Shown here: in pieces, positions 8,577 to 16,516 of the stretch
How the letters are laid out: each line of letters opens with the position of its first letter
Position numbering within the stretch: the first letter of the stretch is position 1
NCBI RefSeq assembly: GCF_900250115.1
Contig: NZ_LT984803.1
Coordinates: 434,001-498,000, forward strand
Source of the DNA: Cupriavidus taiwanensis
GTDB lineage: Bacteria > Pseudomonadota > Gammaproteobacteria > Burkholderiales > Burkholderiaceae
Direction: 5' to 3'
DNA length: 64,000 nucleotides
Translations under genes and position numbers: made by a program
Notes under the pieces: generated by a model
What the model saw: only the letters and a program-made list of their open reading frames with translations
Databases searched by the model: none
What the model was told of the DNA's origin: nothing

Positions 8577-9773
8577 ATGAAACAACTGCAAGACGCATAT
8601 ATCGTTGCGGCCACCCGCTCGCCGATCGGCAAGGCGCCCAAGGGCGCGTTCAGGCACACGCGCCCCGACGACCTGCTGGCCACCATCCTGAAGGCCGCGG
8701 TGGCACAGGTCCCTGACCTGGACCCGAAGCTGATCGAGGACGCCATCGTCGGCTGCGCCATCCCGGAGGCGCAGCAGGGCCTGAACGTGGCCCGCATCGG
8801 TGCGCTGCTGTCGGGGTTGCCGAACACGGTCGGCGGCATCACCGTCAACCGCTTCTGTGCCTCGGGCCTGAGCGCGGTGGCGATGGCGGCGGACCGCATC
8901 CGCGTGGGCGAGTCCGATGTGATGATCGCCGCCGGCGTGGAGTCGATGAGCATGGTGCCGATGATGGGCAACTCGCCGTCGATGTCGCCGGAGATCTTCA
9001 CCCGCGACGAGAACGTCGGCATTGCCTACGGCATGGGCCTGACCGCCGAGAAGGTCGCGCAGCAGTGGCAGGTCAGCCGCGAGGACCAGGACGCGTTCTC
9101 GCTCGCGTCGCACCAGAAGGCCATCGCGGCGCAGCAGGCCGGCGAGTTCAAGGACGAAATCACGCCGGTCGAGACCGTCGAGCGCTTCCCGGACCTCGCC
9201 AGCGGCCAGGTCAGCATGAAGACGCGCACCATCGCGCTGGATGAAGGTCCGCGCCCGGATACCTCGATCGAAGGCCTGGCCAAGCTGCGCCCGGTGTTTG
9301 CCAGCAAGGGCAGCGTCACCGCCGGCAACAGCTCGCAGACCTCCGACGGCGCCGGCGCTTTGATCCTGGTCTCGGAAAAGGTCCTCAGGCAGTTCAACCT
9401 GGTGCCGCTGGCGCGCTTCGTTTCGTTCGCGGTGCGTGGCGTGCCGCCGGAAATCATGGGCATCGGTCCCAAGGAAGCGATCCCGGCGGCGCTGAAGGCG
9501 GCCGGCCTGAGCCAGGACCAACTGGACTGGATCGAGCTGAACGAAGCCTTCGCCGCGCAATCGCTGGCGGTGATGCGCGACCTGCAGCTCGATCCCGCGC
9601 GGGTCAACCGCATGGGCGGCGCGATCGCGCTGGGCCACCCGCTCGGCGCCACCGGAGCGGTCCGCTCGGCCACGGTGGTGCACGCGCTGCGCCGTCACAA
9701 CCTGAAGTACGGCATGGTCACCATGTGCGTTGGCACGGGCATGGGTGCTGCAGGAATCTTCGAGCGCGTATAA
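8577..9773 (+). CDS. fadA: Acetyl-CoA acyltransferase (3-ketoacyl-CoA thiolase)
   Basis: The 398-residue thiolase cleaves 3-ketoacyl-CoA with CoA to give acetyl-CoA and a shortened acyl-CoA. All catalytic residues are present: acyl-accepting C94 in 'VNRFCASGLSA', H354 in 'GGAIALGHPLGATGA' and C384 in 'MCVGTGMGAAG'. It is co-transcribed with the FadB-type gene (24-base gap, GAGGAA ribosome site). Together they make the hydratase/dehydrogenase/thiolase module. The fadA symbol is by function and position; several paralogous thiolases are usual in Cupriavidus, including those for polyhydroxyalkanoate synthesis, so substrate range is uncertain. Confidence 0.9.
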   Translation: MKQLQDAYIVAATRSPIGKAPKGAFRHTRPDDLLATILKAAVAQVPDLDPKLIEDAIVGCAIPEAQQGLNVARIGALLSGLPNTVGGITVNRFCASGLSAVAMAADRIRVGESDVMIAAGVESMSMVPMMGNSPSMSPEIFTRDENVGIAYGMGLTAEKVAQQWQVSREDQDAFSLASHQKAIAAQQAGEFKDEITPVETVERFPDLASGQVSMKTRTIALDEGPRPDTSIEGLAKLRPVFASKGSVTAGNSSQTSDGAGALILVSEKVLRQFNLVPLARFVSFAVRGVPPEIMGIGPKEAIPAALKAAGLSQDQLDWIELNEAFAAQSLAVMRDLQLDPARVNRMGGAIALGHPLGATGAVRSATVVHALRRHNLKYGMVTMCVGTGMGAAGIFERV

Positions 9774-9781
9774 ACGCGCCT

Positions 9782-9812
9782 GCGGGACGGTTTCCCGTGG
9801 GGACCGTCCCGC
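9782..9812 (+). terminator. Intra-operon hairpin (possible attenuator or RNA-stability element)
   Basis: GCGGGACGGT (9782-9791) pairs perfectly with ACCGTCCCGC (9803-9812) across an 11-base loop, just after the thiolase stop. Only a weak pyrimidine run (CCTTCTGTC) follows, so complete termination is doubtful. It may reduce expression of the two distal genes or protect the upstream mRNA from 3' decay. Confidence 0.45.
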
Positions 9813-9890
9813 CCTTCTGTCAGGTGAAGAGAGCAGTACCGGGGGCTGCCGCCCGCGAGCGCGGGTCACCAGCAGGGAGGAGACAACAAT

Positions 9891-10847
9891 ATGCAGGAGA
9901 CAGCCATCCTGGCCGATGCCGCGTGCGACTTGCCGCGCGACATCATGGCCGCGCTGCAGGTCCACACCATTCCGTTCCGCATTCGCGCGGGCGAACGCTT
10001 TGTCGCCGACACGCGCGACGAAGACGCGCTGCCCACGCTCTACCGGCAATACCTGGTCGGGCGCCAGGATCACTACGCCGAATCCATTCCGCTGCTCGAA
10101 CGCGAGCTGGAAGAGCACCTGCTGCGCAATGTGGTCACGCAGTGCGACCGCGCCATCCTGCTCACCATCGCCAGCGCCCGCAGCAAGCTGTACGCGCATG
10201 CGAGCGGCGCCGTGATCGGCACCGTGGCCCGCAGCGTGCGGTTGCGCAAGCAGGCTGGCCGCTCAGGGTTGTTCGACCTGACCGTGATCGACACCGGTGC
10301 CATTGGTCCAGGCCAGGCGCTGATCGTGCGAGAGGCCGCGCGCATGGCCATGGGCGGCGCCAGCCCGCAGGCAGTACGCGATGCTGTTGAAACGCGCCTG
10401 CGCGATGCCGCCCAGATGTTCCTGGTGCCGGACGAACTGCTTTACATGTACACCCGCGCGCGCCAGAAGGGCGAGGGCAGCATCACGTGGGGCCGCTACA
10501 TGATGGGTAGTACATTCAATATCCGGCCGGTGGTGCGCATGCATCGCGGCCATACCGAAGCGATCGGCAGGGCGCGCGGCTCGGAAGAGGGCGCACGCCG
10601 CGTACTGGAGCATGCCGAGCAATGTATCCGCGCTGGCGACCTGCTGGTGCCGGCGATTTCGGTCTGCTACGCCGGGCCCCTCGATGACGTGCGCGCGCTG
10701 CCGGCCTACCAGTCGCTGGCGCATAGCGCGCGCCGCCACGGCGTCGAGCTGATGCTGGCGCCGATGAGCCTGACGGTGGCACTGAATGTCGGCGCGCGCG
10801 CGTTCGGGCTCAGCTATCTGGCCGAGTCGCCGCCGCCTTTCGAATAA
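9891..10847 (+). CDS. DegV family protein (fatty-acid-binding fold)
   Basis: The 318-residue protein matches the DegV family. The N-terminus 'TAILADAACDLPRDIM' corresponds to the family's first lipid-contacting loop, and 'GRYMMGSTFNIRPVVRMHRG' to its conserved core motif. DegV/FakB proteins bind a single fatty acid. In Firmicutes FakB presents it to the kinase FakA; no FakA is encoded here, so the role is open. Its place inside a beta-oxidation operon, between thiolase and enoyl-CoA hydratase, supports a fatty-acid-handling function. A strong GGGAGGAG ribosome site precedes the ATG. Family assignment is confident, function is not. Confidence 0.82.
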   Translation: MQETAILADAACDLPRDIMAALQVHTIPFRIRAGERFVADTRDEDALPTLYRQYLVGRQDHYAESIPLLERELEEHLLRNVVTQCDRAILLTIASARSKLYAHASGAVIGTVARSVRLRKQAGRSGLFDLTVIDTGAIGPGQALIVREAARMAMGGASPQAVRDAVETRLRDAAQMFLVPDELLYMYTRARQKGEGSITWGRYMMGSTFNIRPVVRMHRGHTEAIGRARGSEEGARRVLEHAEQCIRAGDLLVPAISVCYAGPLDDVRALPAYQSLAHSARRHGVELMLAPMSLTVALNVGARAFGLSYLAESPPPFE

Positions 10848-10867
10848 CTCCCACAGACGAGGACACC

Positions 10868-11644
10868 ATGAGCATTCGCACCAGCATCGAGCAGGGCATC
10901 CTGACGCTCGAATTCGACCGCATCGACAAGAAAAACGCCATCACCGCGGCGATGTACCAGTCGCTGGCCGACGCGCTGCGCGCGGCCGGGACCGATCCCG
11001 CCGTGCGCGCCATCCTGCTGCGCGGCAAGCCCGAAGTCTTCACCGCCGGCAATGACCTCGAGGATTTCATGCAGCGCCCTCCCGGCGCGGGCGAAGGCGC
11101 CGAAGCGGCTCCGGTGTTCCAGTTCCTGTACCAGATCAGCCATGCCAGCAAGCCGGTGGTGGCGGCGGTCAGCGGCGCGGCGGTTGGCGTGGGCACCACC
11201 ATGCTGTTGCATTGCGACCTGGTCTATGCGTCCGACACCGCCAGGCTGTCGCTGCCGTTCGTGCAGCTTGGGCTGTGCCCCGAGGCCGCCTCCAGCCTGC
11301 TGCTGCCACGGCTGGTCGGCTACCAGCGCGCGGCCGAGAAGCTGCTGCTGGGCGAGGCCTTCAACGCGCAGGAAGCACTCGAGATCGGGCTGGTGACGCG
11401 GGTGCTGCCGGTGGCCGAGCTGCATGACTTCGCCCTGGCGCAGGCGCGCAAGCTGGCGGCCTTGCCGGCGTCGTCGCTGCGCGAGACCAAGCGCCTGATG
11501 AAGGCCGGCGCGATGGCCGAAGTGGAGAAGCAGATGGCCGACGAGGGCGCGGTGTTCCGGCGCATGCTGGTGGCGCCGGAGGCGAAGGAGGCGTTCAGCG
11601 CGTTCTTTGAAAAGCGGAAGCCGGATTTCACGAAGTTTGAGTGA
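10868..11644 (+). CDS. Enoyl-CoA hydratase/isomerase (crotonase family)
   Basis: The 258-residue single-domain crotonase has the two oxyanion-hole segments: 'EVFTAGNDLEDF' and 'GAAVGVGTTMLLHCDLVYA'. The following 'FVQLGLCPEAASSLLLPRLV' carries the conserved acidic residue. It likely hydrates 2-enoyl-CoA, or isomerises unsaturated intermediates that the FadB-type fusion handles poorly. It is the last gene of the fad operon, 20 bases after the DegV gene. The inverted-repeat element at 11679-11800 follows. The exact substrate cannot be told from sequence. Confidence 0.88.
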   Translation: MSIRTSIEQGILTLEFDRIDKKNAITAAMYQSLADALRAAGTDPAVRAILLRGKPEVFTAGNDLEDFMQRPPGAGEGAEAAPVFQFLYQISHASKPVVAAVSGAAVGVGTTMLLHCDLVYASDTARLSLPFVQLGLCPEAASSLLLPRLVGYQRAAEKLLLGEAFNAQEALEIGLVTRVLPVAELHDFALAQARKLAALPASSLRETKRLMKAGAMAEVEKQMADEGAVFRRMLVAPEAKEAFSAFFEKRKPDFTKFE

Positions 11645-11678
11645 GAAACCGGAAAACTTCCTCTACCGCTTGATTGCT

Positions 11679-11800
11679 CCCCTCTCCCGCTTGCGGGAGA
11701 GGGGTTGGGGGAGAGGGCAGGCGCTCGGCAAGCACGCTCACGCCTCACTACGTAAAGACTCCCGCCCTCACCCCAACCCTCTCCCGCAAGCGGGAGAGGG
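11679..11800. repeat. Intergenic palindromic repeat element (REP/BIME-like)
   Basis: Two near-identical hairpins, CCCCTCTCCCGC-TT-GCGGGAGAGGGG (11679-11704) and CCCTCTCCCGC-AA-GCGGGAGAGGG (11777-11800), stand in inverted orientation about 72 bases apart. Their flanks are also complementary (GGGTTGGGG near 11702 against CCCCAACCC near 11771), so the whole unit can fold as one large stem. Related hairpins occur at 46036-46061 and 62690-62714. The element sits between the convergent fad operon and thioesterase gene and may end transcription from both sides. Confidence 0.75.
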
Positions 11801-11835
11801 AGCACACCGATCGATGAGCGATAGCCTCTGGGACC

Positions 11836-12240
11836 TCAAGCCGTCGGCAACACCCGCGGCTGCCGCGACTCATCCGTCGCCACGTACGTCAACGTCGCCT
11901 CGGTCACCTTGACGATCTCGTTGCTATGCCGCATCCGCTGCGCATAGACTTCCACCGCGACCGTGATCGAGGTACGCCCGGTCTTGACGATATCGGCGTA
12001 GAAGCTCACCAGGTCGCCGACAAATACCGGGTGCTTGAACAGGAAAGAATTGACCGCCACGGTCGCGACACGTCCCTGCGCGCGCTCGACCGCCGGGATC
12101 GACCCTGCAATATCCACTTGCGCCATGATCCAGCCGCCGAACACGTCGCCGTGCACGTTGGCGTCGGCGGGCATCGGCACCACGCGCAGCGCGGGATTCT
12201 TGCCGGCGGGCAGGGCGGGGACGGTATGGGGAGCGTTCAT
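11836..12240 (-). CDS. Acyl-CoA thioesterase, YciA-type hotdog protein
   Basis: The 134-residue protein is a single hotdog domain with 'NVHGDVFGGWIMAQVDIAGS', the signature of YciA/acyl-CoA thioester hydrolases, and 'TVAVNSFLFKHPVFVGDLVS' typical of the second strand region. It hydrolyses acyl-CoA to free acid and CoA in the cytosol. It lies tail-to-tail with the beta-oxidation operon across the palindromic element, and divergent from the Atm1-type transporter with 111 bases between. The start at 12240 gives a normal YciA-length N-terminus. Confidence 0.88.
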   Translation of the reverse strand: MNAPHTVPALPAGKNPALRVVPMPADANVHGDVFGGWIMAQVDIAGSIPAVERAQGRVATVAVNSFLFKHPVFVGDLVSFYADIVKTGRTSITVAVEVYAQRMRHSNEIVKVTEATLTYVATDESRQPRVLPTA

Positions 12241-12351
12241 GACGGTATGCGGCTGGACTTCCGATGGGGGCGCCGGCCGCGACGAAAAACCCTTCGCCAG
12301 CCGCGCAACGCGATCTCTGCGACAATCGCGCATTGGCCCGGATTCTAACGT

Positions 12352-14250
12352 ATGCGCCGCTATTCCACGACCGCCGAGCAGGCCCCCGACACTGCCTCGG
12401 TCAAGCTCTTTCCCGGCCAGCGCGCCCCCCGCAGCGACTGGCAGACCGTCCGCAACCTGTTGCCCTATGTCTGGCACTACAAGTGGCGCGTAATGCTGGC
12501 GCTGGCGTGCCTGGTGGCGGCCAAGGTGGCCAACCTGGGCGTGCCGGTGCTGATGAAGCGGCTGATCGACAGCATGAACATCACCGCCGGCGACCCGCGT
12601 GCGCTGCTGGCGGTGCCGGTCGGACTGATCGTCGCCTACGGCCTGCTGCGCCTGTCCGCGACGCTGTTCACCGAGTTGCGGGAAATCCTCTTTTCCAAGG
12701 TCACGCAGAGCGCCGTGCGCGAGATCGCGCTGCAGGTGTTCCGCCACCTGCATGCGCTGTCGCTGCGCTTCCACCTCGACCGCCAGACCGGCGGCATGAG
12801 CCGCGACATCGAGCGCGGCACGCGCGGCATCCAGTCGCTGATCTCGTATTCGCTGTACAGCATCCTGCCCACCCTGGTGGAAATGGCGCTGGTGATCGGC
12901 TTCTTCGTGCTGCACTACGACATCTGGTTCGCCGCCATCACCGGCTGCGCGCTGGTGGGCTATATCGTCTTCACCATCGTGGTGACGGAATGGCGCACGC
13001 ACTTCCGCCGCCGCATGAACGAGCTCGATTCGCGCGCCAACCAGAAGGCGATCGATTCGCTGCTGAACTTCGAGACCGTCAAGTACTTCGGCAATGAAGC
13101 CTACGAGGCGCAGCGCTACGACGAGAACCTGCGCAAGTACCGCACCGCGGCGATCCGCTCGCAGAACTCGCTGTCGTTCCTCAACTTCGGCCAGCAGGCC
13201 ATCATCGCCATCGGCCTGATCCTGATCCTGTGGCGCGCCACGGTGGGGGTGGTCGACGGCAAGCTCACGCTGGGCGACCTGGTGCTGGTCAACACGCTGA
13301 TGATCCAGCTCTATATCCCGCTGAACTTCCTCGGCGTGATCTACCGCGAGATCAAGCAGGCCACCACCGACATGGACCGCATGTTCGTGCTGCTGGGCAC
13401 GCACCAGGAGGTGGCCGACGCGCCGGGCGCGCCACCGCTGCGGGTCAGTGGCGCGCAGGTGCGCTTCCGCGACGTGCGCTTCAGCTACGAGGCCGACCGC
13501 CTGATCCTGGACGGCGTCGATTTCACCATTGCGGCGGGCAGCACCACCGCGGTGGTGGGGCACAGCGGCTCGGGCAAGTCGACGCTGGCGCGGCTGCTGT
13601 TCCGCTTCTACGACGTCGGCGGCGGCGCGATCGAGATCGACGGCCAGGACATCCGCGCCATCACCCAGGACAGCCTGCGCCGCGCCATCGGCATCGTGCC
13701 GCAGGACACCGTGCTGTTCAACGACAGCATCTACTACAACATCGCCTACGGCCGCCCGGACGCGACCCGCGACGAAGTCATCGCCGCGGCGCAGGCGGCG
13801 CAGATCGACGCCTTTATCCGCGAGCTGCCGCAGGGCTACGACACGCCCGTGGGCGAGCGCGGGCTCAAGCTGTCCGGCGGCGAGAAGCAGCGCGTGGCGA
13901 TCGCGCGCACGCTGCTGAAGAATCCGCCGGTGCTGGTGTTCGACGAGGCGACTTCCGCGCTGGATTCGCGCACCGAGCAGGCGATCCAGGCCGAGCTGAT
14001 GCGCCTGGCGCAGAACCGCACCACGCTGCTGATCGCGCACCGGCTCTCCACCGTGGTCCATGCCGACCAGATCCTGGTGATGGACCACGGCCGCATCGTC
14101 GAGCGCGGCACCCATGCGCAGCTGATGCGCGCGGGCGGGCGCTATGCCGAGATGTGGGACATCCAGGCGCGCGCCGCCGCCAGGGGCGGCGACGCGGTCG
14201 GCGCGGAGGCGCTGGCTCTCGACGTGGGCGACGCCACCCAGGACGCCTGA
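12352..14250 (+). CDS. Atm1/HMT1-type ABC exporter (fused permease and ATPase)
   Basis: The 632-residue half-transporter has an N-terminal six-helix membrane domain (about residues 45-340) and a C-terminal ATPase. Walker A 'GHSGSGKST' begins at residue 403, the signature 'LSGGEKQRVAIA' at 507, Walker B 'VLVFDEATSALD' follows, and the H-loop is in 'LLIAHRLSTV'. The segment 'FGNEAYEAQRYDENLRKY' before the ATPase is characteristic of Atm1/HMT1 transporters, which export glutathione-linked metal or persulfide species. It is probably transcribed alone; the 200 bases downstream carry the next promoter. Confidence 0.88.
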   Translation: MRRYSTTAEQAPDTASVKLFPGQRAPRSDWQTVRNLLPYVWHYKWRVMLALACLVAAKVANLGVPVLMKRLIDSMNITAGDPRALLAVPVGLIVAYGLLRLSATLFTELREILFSKVTQSAVREIALQVFRHLHALSLRFHLDRQTGGMSRDIERGTRGIQSLISYSLYSILPTLVEMALVIGFFVLHYDIWFAAITGCALVGYIVFTIVVTEWRTHFRRRMNELDSRANQKAIDSLLNFETVKYFGNEAYEAQRYDENLRKYRTAAIRSQNSLSFLNFGQQAIIAIGLILILWRATVGVVDGKLTLGDLVLVNTLMIQLYIPLNFLGVIYREIKQATTDMDRMFVLLGTHQEVADAPGAPPLRVSGAQVRFRDVRFSYEADRLILDGVDFTIAAGSTTAVVGHSGSGKSTLARLLFRFYDVGGGAIEIDGQDIRAITQDSLRRAIGIVPQDTVLFNDSIYYNIAYGRPDATRDEVIAAAQAAQIDAFIRELPQGYDTPVGERGLKLSGGEKQRVAIARTLLKNPPVLVFDEATSALDSRTEQAIQAELMRLAQNRTTLLIAHRLSTVVHADQILVMDHGRIVERGTHAQLMRAGGRYAEMWDIQARAAARGGDAVGAEALALDVGDATQDA

Positions 14251-14395
14251 GCCCTTATCGGCCGCGCCGGCTTGCACCAGGGCGCGGCGCGGATTGTCGG
14301 CAATCGCTGCCGACGATGCCGCTGCGGCAATCGCCGCGCCCATTTCTGGTTCGACAATCGCGCGCGGGCACGCCCTGAAACGGGGCCGGAAAGGC

Positions 14396-14410
14396 TGGCA
14401 CATCCCTTGC
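14396..14410 (+). promoter_or_regulatory. Sigma-54-like -24/-12 promoter before the ABC importer
   Basis: TGGCAC (14396-14401), a 5-base gap, and TTGC (14407-14410) match the sigma-54 consensus TGGCAC-N5-TTGC exactly in bases and spacing. The predicted start, about 12 bases beyond the GC pair (near 14422), leaves a 29-base leader to the ATG at 14451 with a GGAGAG ribosome site. This suggests RpoN and an enhancer-binding activator control the importer. I did not find the activator or a clear enhancer site. Confidence 0.55.
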
Positions 14411-14450
14411 GGACGGATCCCTCCGAAATCACTATCCACGGAGAGATGCC

Positions 14451-15620
14451 ATGCCCCAATCCCGCGCTGCGCAAGTGCCGCCCGGCGTTTTCACGGCTGC
14501 CGGCGAGAACGCCGCCAGCACCGCCAGCACCGCCAGCACCGCCAGCACCGCGGCACGTCCGGCCCCCGCTCCGGCGCGCCGCCGCCTGCTGAAGCTGGGC
14601 GCAATGCTCGGCACCGGGCTGGTGCTGTCGACACTATGCGCCGGCGTGGCCCACGCGCAGGCTGCGCCGACCAAGGTCAGGTTCCAGCTCGACTGGCGCT
14701 TCGAGGGGCCGGCGGCACTGTTCCTGCTCGGCGAGCAGAAGGGCTACTACATGGCCGAGAAGCTAGAAGTCTCGATCGATGCCGGCAATGGCTCGGGCAA
14801 CGTGGTCAACCGGGTGGCCTCGGGCACCTATGACATGGGCTTCGCCGACATGTCGTCGGTGATGGAGTTCTACGGCAACAACCCCGACGCGAAGAACAAG
14901 CCGGTGGCGGTGATGATGGTCTACAACAACACGCCCGCGGCCATCCTGGCGCTGAAGAAGTCGGGCATCCGCGCGCCGAAGGACCTGGCCGGCAAGCGCC
15001 TGGGCGCGCCGGTGTTCGACGCCGGCCGCCGCGCCTTCCCGATCTTCGCCCGGGCCAACGGCCTGCAGGCATCGTCGTTCAACTGGCAGGCGATGGACCC
15101 GACGCTGCGCGAAACCATGCTGGTGCGCGGCGACCTCGATGCCATCACCGGGTTTTCGTTCACGTCGATCCTGAACCTGAACGCGCGCGGTGTGAGGGAC
15201 GAGGACATCGTGGTGCTGCCGTACCCGCAGTTCGGCGTGAAGCTGTACGGCAACGCCGTGATCGCGTCGGAGGAATTCATCAAGAAGAACCCGGAGGCGG
15301 TGAAGGCGTTCCTGCGCGCCTTCATCAAGTCGGCGCGCGACGTGATCGCGCGTCCGGAGGAAGGCATCCGCGCGCTCAAGGCGCGCGACGGCATCATCGA
15401 CGAGAAGCTGGAAACGCGCCGGCTGAAGCTGGCGCTGGACAGCGTGGTCAGGTCGCCCGACGCGAAGGCCGAGGGCTTTGGCCGCGTCAGCAAGCCGCGC
15501 CTGTCGCTGATGGCTTCGCAGGTGGCCGATGCCTTCGGCACCAAGGGCCGTATCAACGCCGATGCGCTGTGGACCGACGCGTACCTGCCGGGCGCGGCCG
15601 AACTGGACGTGCTGCGATGA
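14451..15620 (+). CDS. ABC transporter substrate-binding protein, NMT1/SsuA-like
   Basis: The 389-residue exported protein has an unusually long N-region of about 45 residues, containing an Ala-Ser-Thr repeat. A twin-arginine-like motif 'RRRLLKLG' and a hydrophobic stretch ending 'AGVAHAQA' follow. The mature part begins 'KVRFQLDWRFEGPAALFLL' and matches the NMT1/THI5-like family, which binds pyrimidine precursors, sulfonates, nitrate or related ligands in the periplasm. The ligand here is not determinable. The stop overlaps the ATPase start (ATGA at 15617-15620). The sigma-54-like promoter upstream would suit a nitrogen- or sulfur-containing ligand. Confidence 0.82.
   Translation: MPQSRAAQVPPGVFTAAGENAASTASTASTASTAARPAPAPARRRLLKLGAMLGTGLVLSTLCAGVAHAQAAPTKVRFQLDWRFEGPAALFLLGEQKGYYMAEKLEVSIDAGNGSGNVVNRVASGTYDMGFADMSSVMEFYGNNPDAKNKPVAVMMVYNNTPAAILALKKSGIRAPKDLAGKRLGAPVFDAGRRAFPIFARANGLQASSFNWQAMDPTLRETMLVRGDLDAITGFSFTSILNLNARGVRDEDIVVLPYPQFGVKLYGNAVIASEEFIKKNPEAVKAFLRAFIKSARDVIARPEEGIRALKARDGIIDEKLETRRLKLALDSVVRSPDAKAEGFGRVSKPRLSLMASQVADAFGTKGRINADALWTDAYLPGAAELDVLR
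14514..14549 (+). repeat. Four perfect copies of a 9-bp tandem repeat in a coding region
   Basis: GCCAGCACC is repeated four times without error, coding for (Ala-Ser-Thr)4 in the N-region ahead of the signal sequence of the substrate-binding protein. Because the unit is a multiple of three, copy-number change keeps the frame. It would alter only the length of the pre-signal segment. Confidence 0.9.
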
Positions 15621-16486
15621 TGGCGCGCCTGGCTGAATCCATGCCGGCCGCCTCGACTAACGCGACTGCCGCGACTGCCGCGACCGCGCCGGTCGAGCCC
15701 TTTGTCGATTTCAACCGGGTCTGGCTGGCCTATGACGACACGCTCGCGCGCCAGGGCGAGTTCGCGGTGGAAGACCTGTCGCTGCAGGCCGCGCCGGGCG
15801 AGTTCATCGCCATCGTCGGCCCGTCCGGCTGCGGCAAGTCCACCTTCATGAAGCTGGCCACCGGCCTCAGGCCCGCCACGCGCGGCATGGTCAAGGTTGC
15901 CGGGCACAAGGTGAGCGGGCCGCTCAAGCAGGTCGGCATGGCGTTCCAGGCGCCGACGCTGCTGCCGTGGCGCACCACGCTCGACAACGTGATGCTGCCG
16001 CTGGAGATCGTCGAGCCCTACCGCTCGACCTTGCGGGCGCGCCGCGACGAGTACATTGATCGCGCCCGCCGGCTGCTGCATACCGTGGGCCTGGGCGGCT
16101 ACGAGGACAAATACCCGTGGCAGCTCTCCGGCGGCATGCAGCAGCGCGCGTCGATCTGCCGCGCGCTGATCCACCAGCCGCGCATGCTGCTGCTCGACGA
16201 GCCCTTCGGCGCGCTCGACGCCTTCACCCGCGAAGAACTCTGGTGCGTGCTGCGCGACCTGTGGCAGGCGCAGCGCTTCAACGTGATCCTGGTCACGCAC
16301 GACCTGCGCGAGGCCGTGTTCCTTGCCGACACGGTCTACGTGATGAGCCCGCGACCCGGCCGCATCGTGATGCGCAAGGAGATCGGCCTGCCGCGGCCGC
16401 GCGATCTGGAACTGACCTATACCGAGCCCTTCGCCGAGCTGGTGCACGCGCTGCGCGAGAAGATCGGCCATGTGCGCCAGCACTGA
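15617..16486 (+). CDS. ABC transporter ATP-binding protein, SsuB/TauB-like
   Basis: The 289-residue ATPase powers the importer encoded around it. It has Walker A 'GPSGCGKST', signature 'LSGGMQQRASICRALIHQPR', Walker B 'MLLLDEPFGALD' and the switch histidine in 'VTHDLREAVFLADTVYVMS', all typical of the nitrate/sulfonate/taurine importer branch. The first 35 residues are an Ala/Thr-rich extension without a recognised motif. The ATG at 15617 overlaps the previous stop. The permease gene follows after 30 bases. Confidence 0.88.
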   Translation: MMARLAESMPAASTNATAATAATAPVEPFVDFNRVWLAYDDTLARQGEFAVEDLSLQAAPGEFIAIVGPSGCGKSTFMKLATGLRPATRGMVKVAGHKVSGPLKQVGMAFQAPTLLPWRTTLDNVMLPLEIVEPYRSTLRARRDEYIDRARRLLHTVGLGGYEDKYPWQLSGGMQQRASICRALIHQPRMLLLDEPFGALDAFTREELWCVLRDLWQAQRFNVILVTHDLREAVFLADTVYVMSPRPGRIVMRKEIGLPRPRDLELTYTEPFAELVHALREKIGHVRQH

Positions 16487-16516
16487 GCCACCACTGAGGC
16501 CAACTGAGAAGACCCG

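Noticed and set aside
12241..14439. Upstream extension of the thioesterase frame across the ABC exporter gene
   Set aside because: The extension is antisense to a well-supported transporter. Only the last 134 codons, from 12240, show a hotdog domain.
14514..14549. Tandem repeats considered as a CRISPR-like array
   Set aside because: The units are 9 bp, contiguous, without spacers and in frame, coding for Ala-Ser-Thr.
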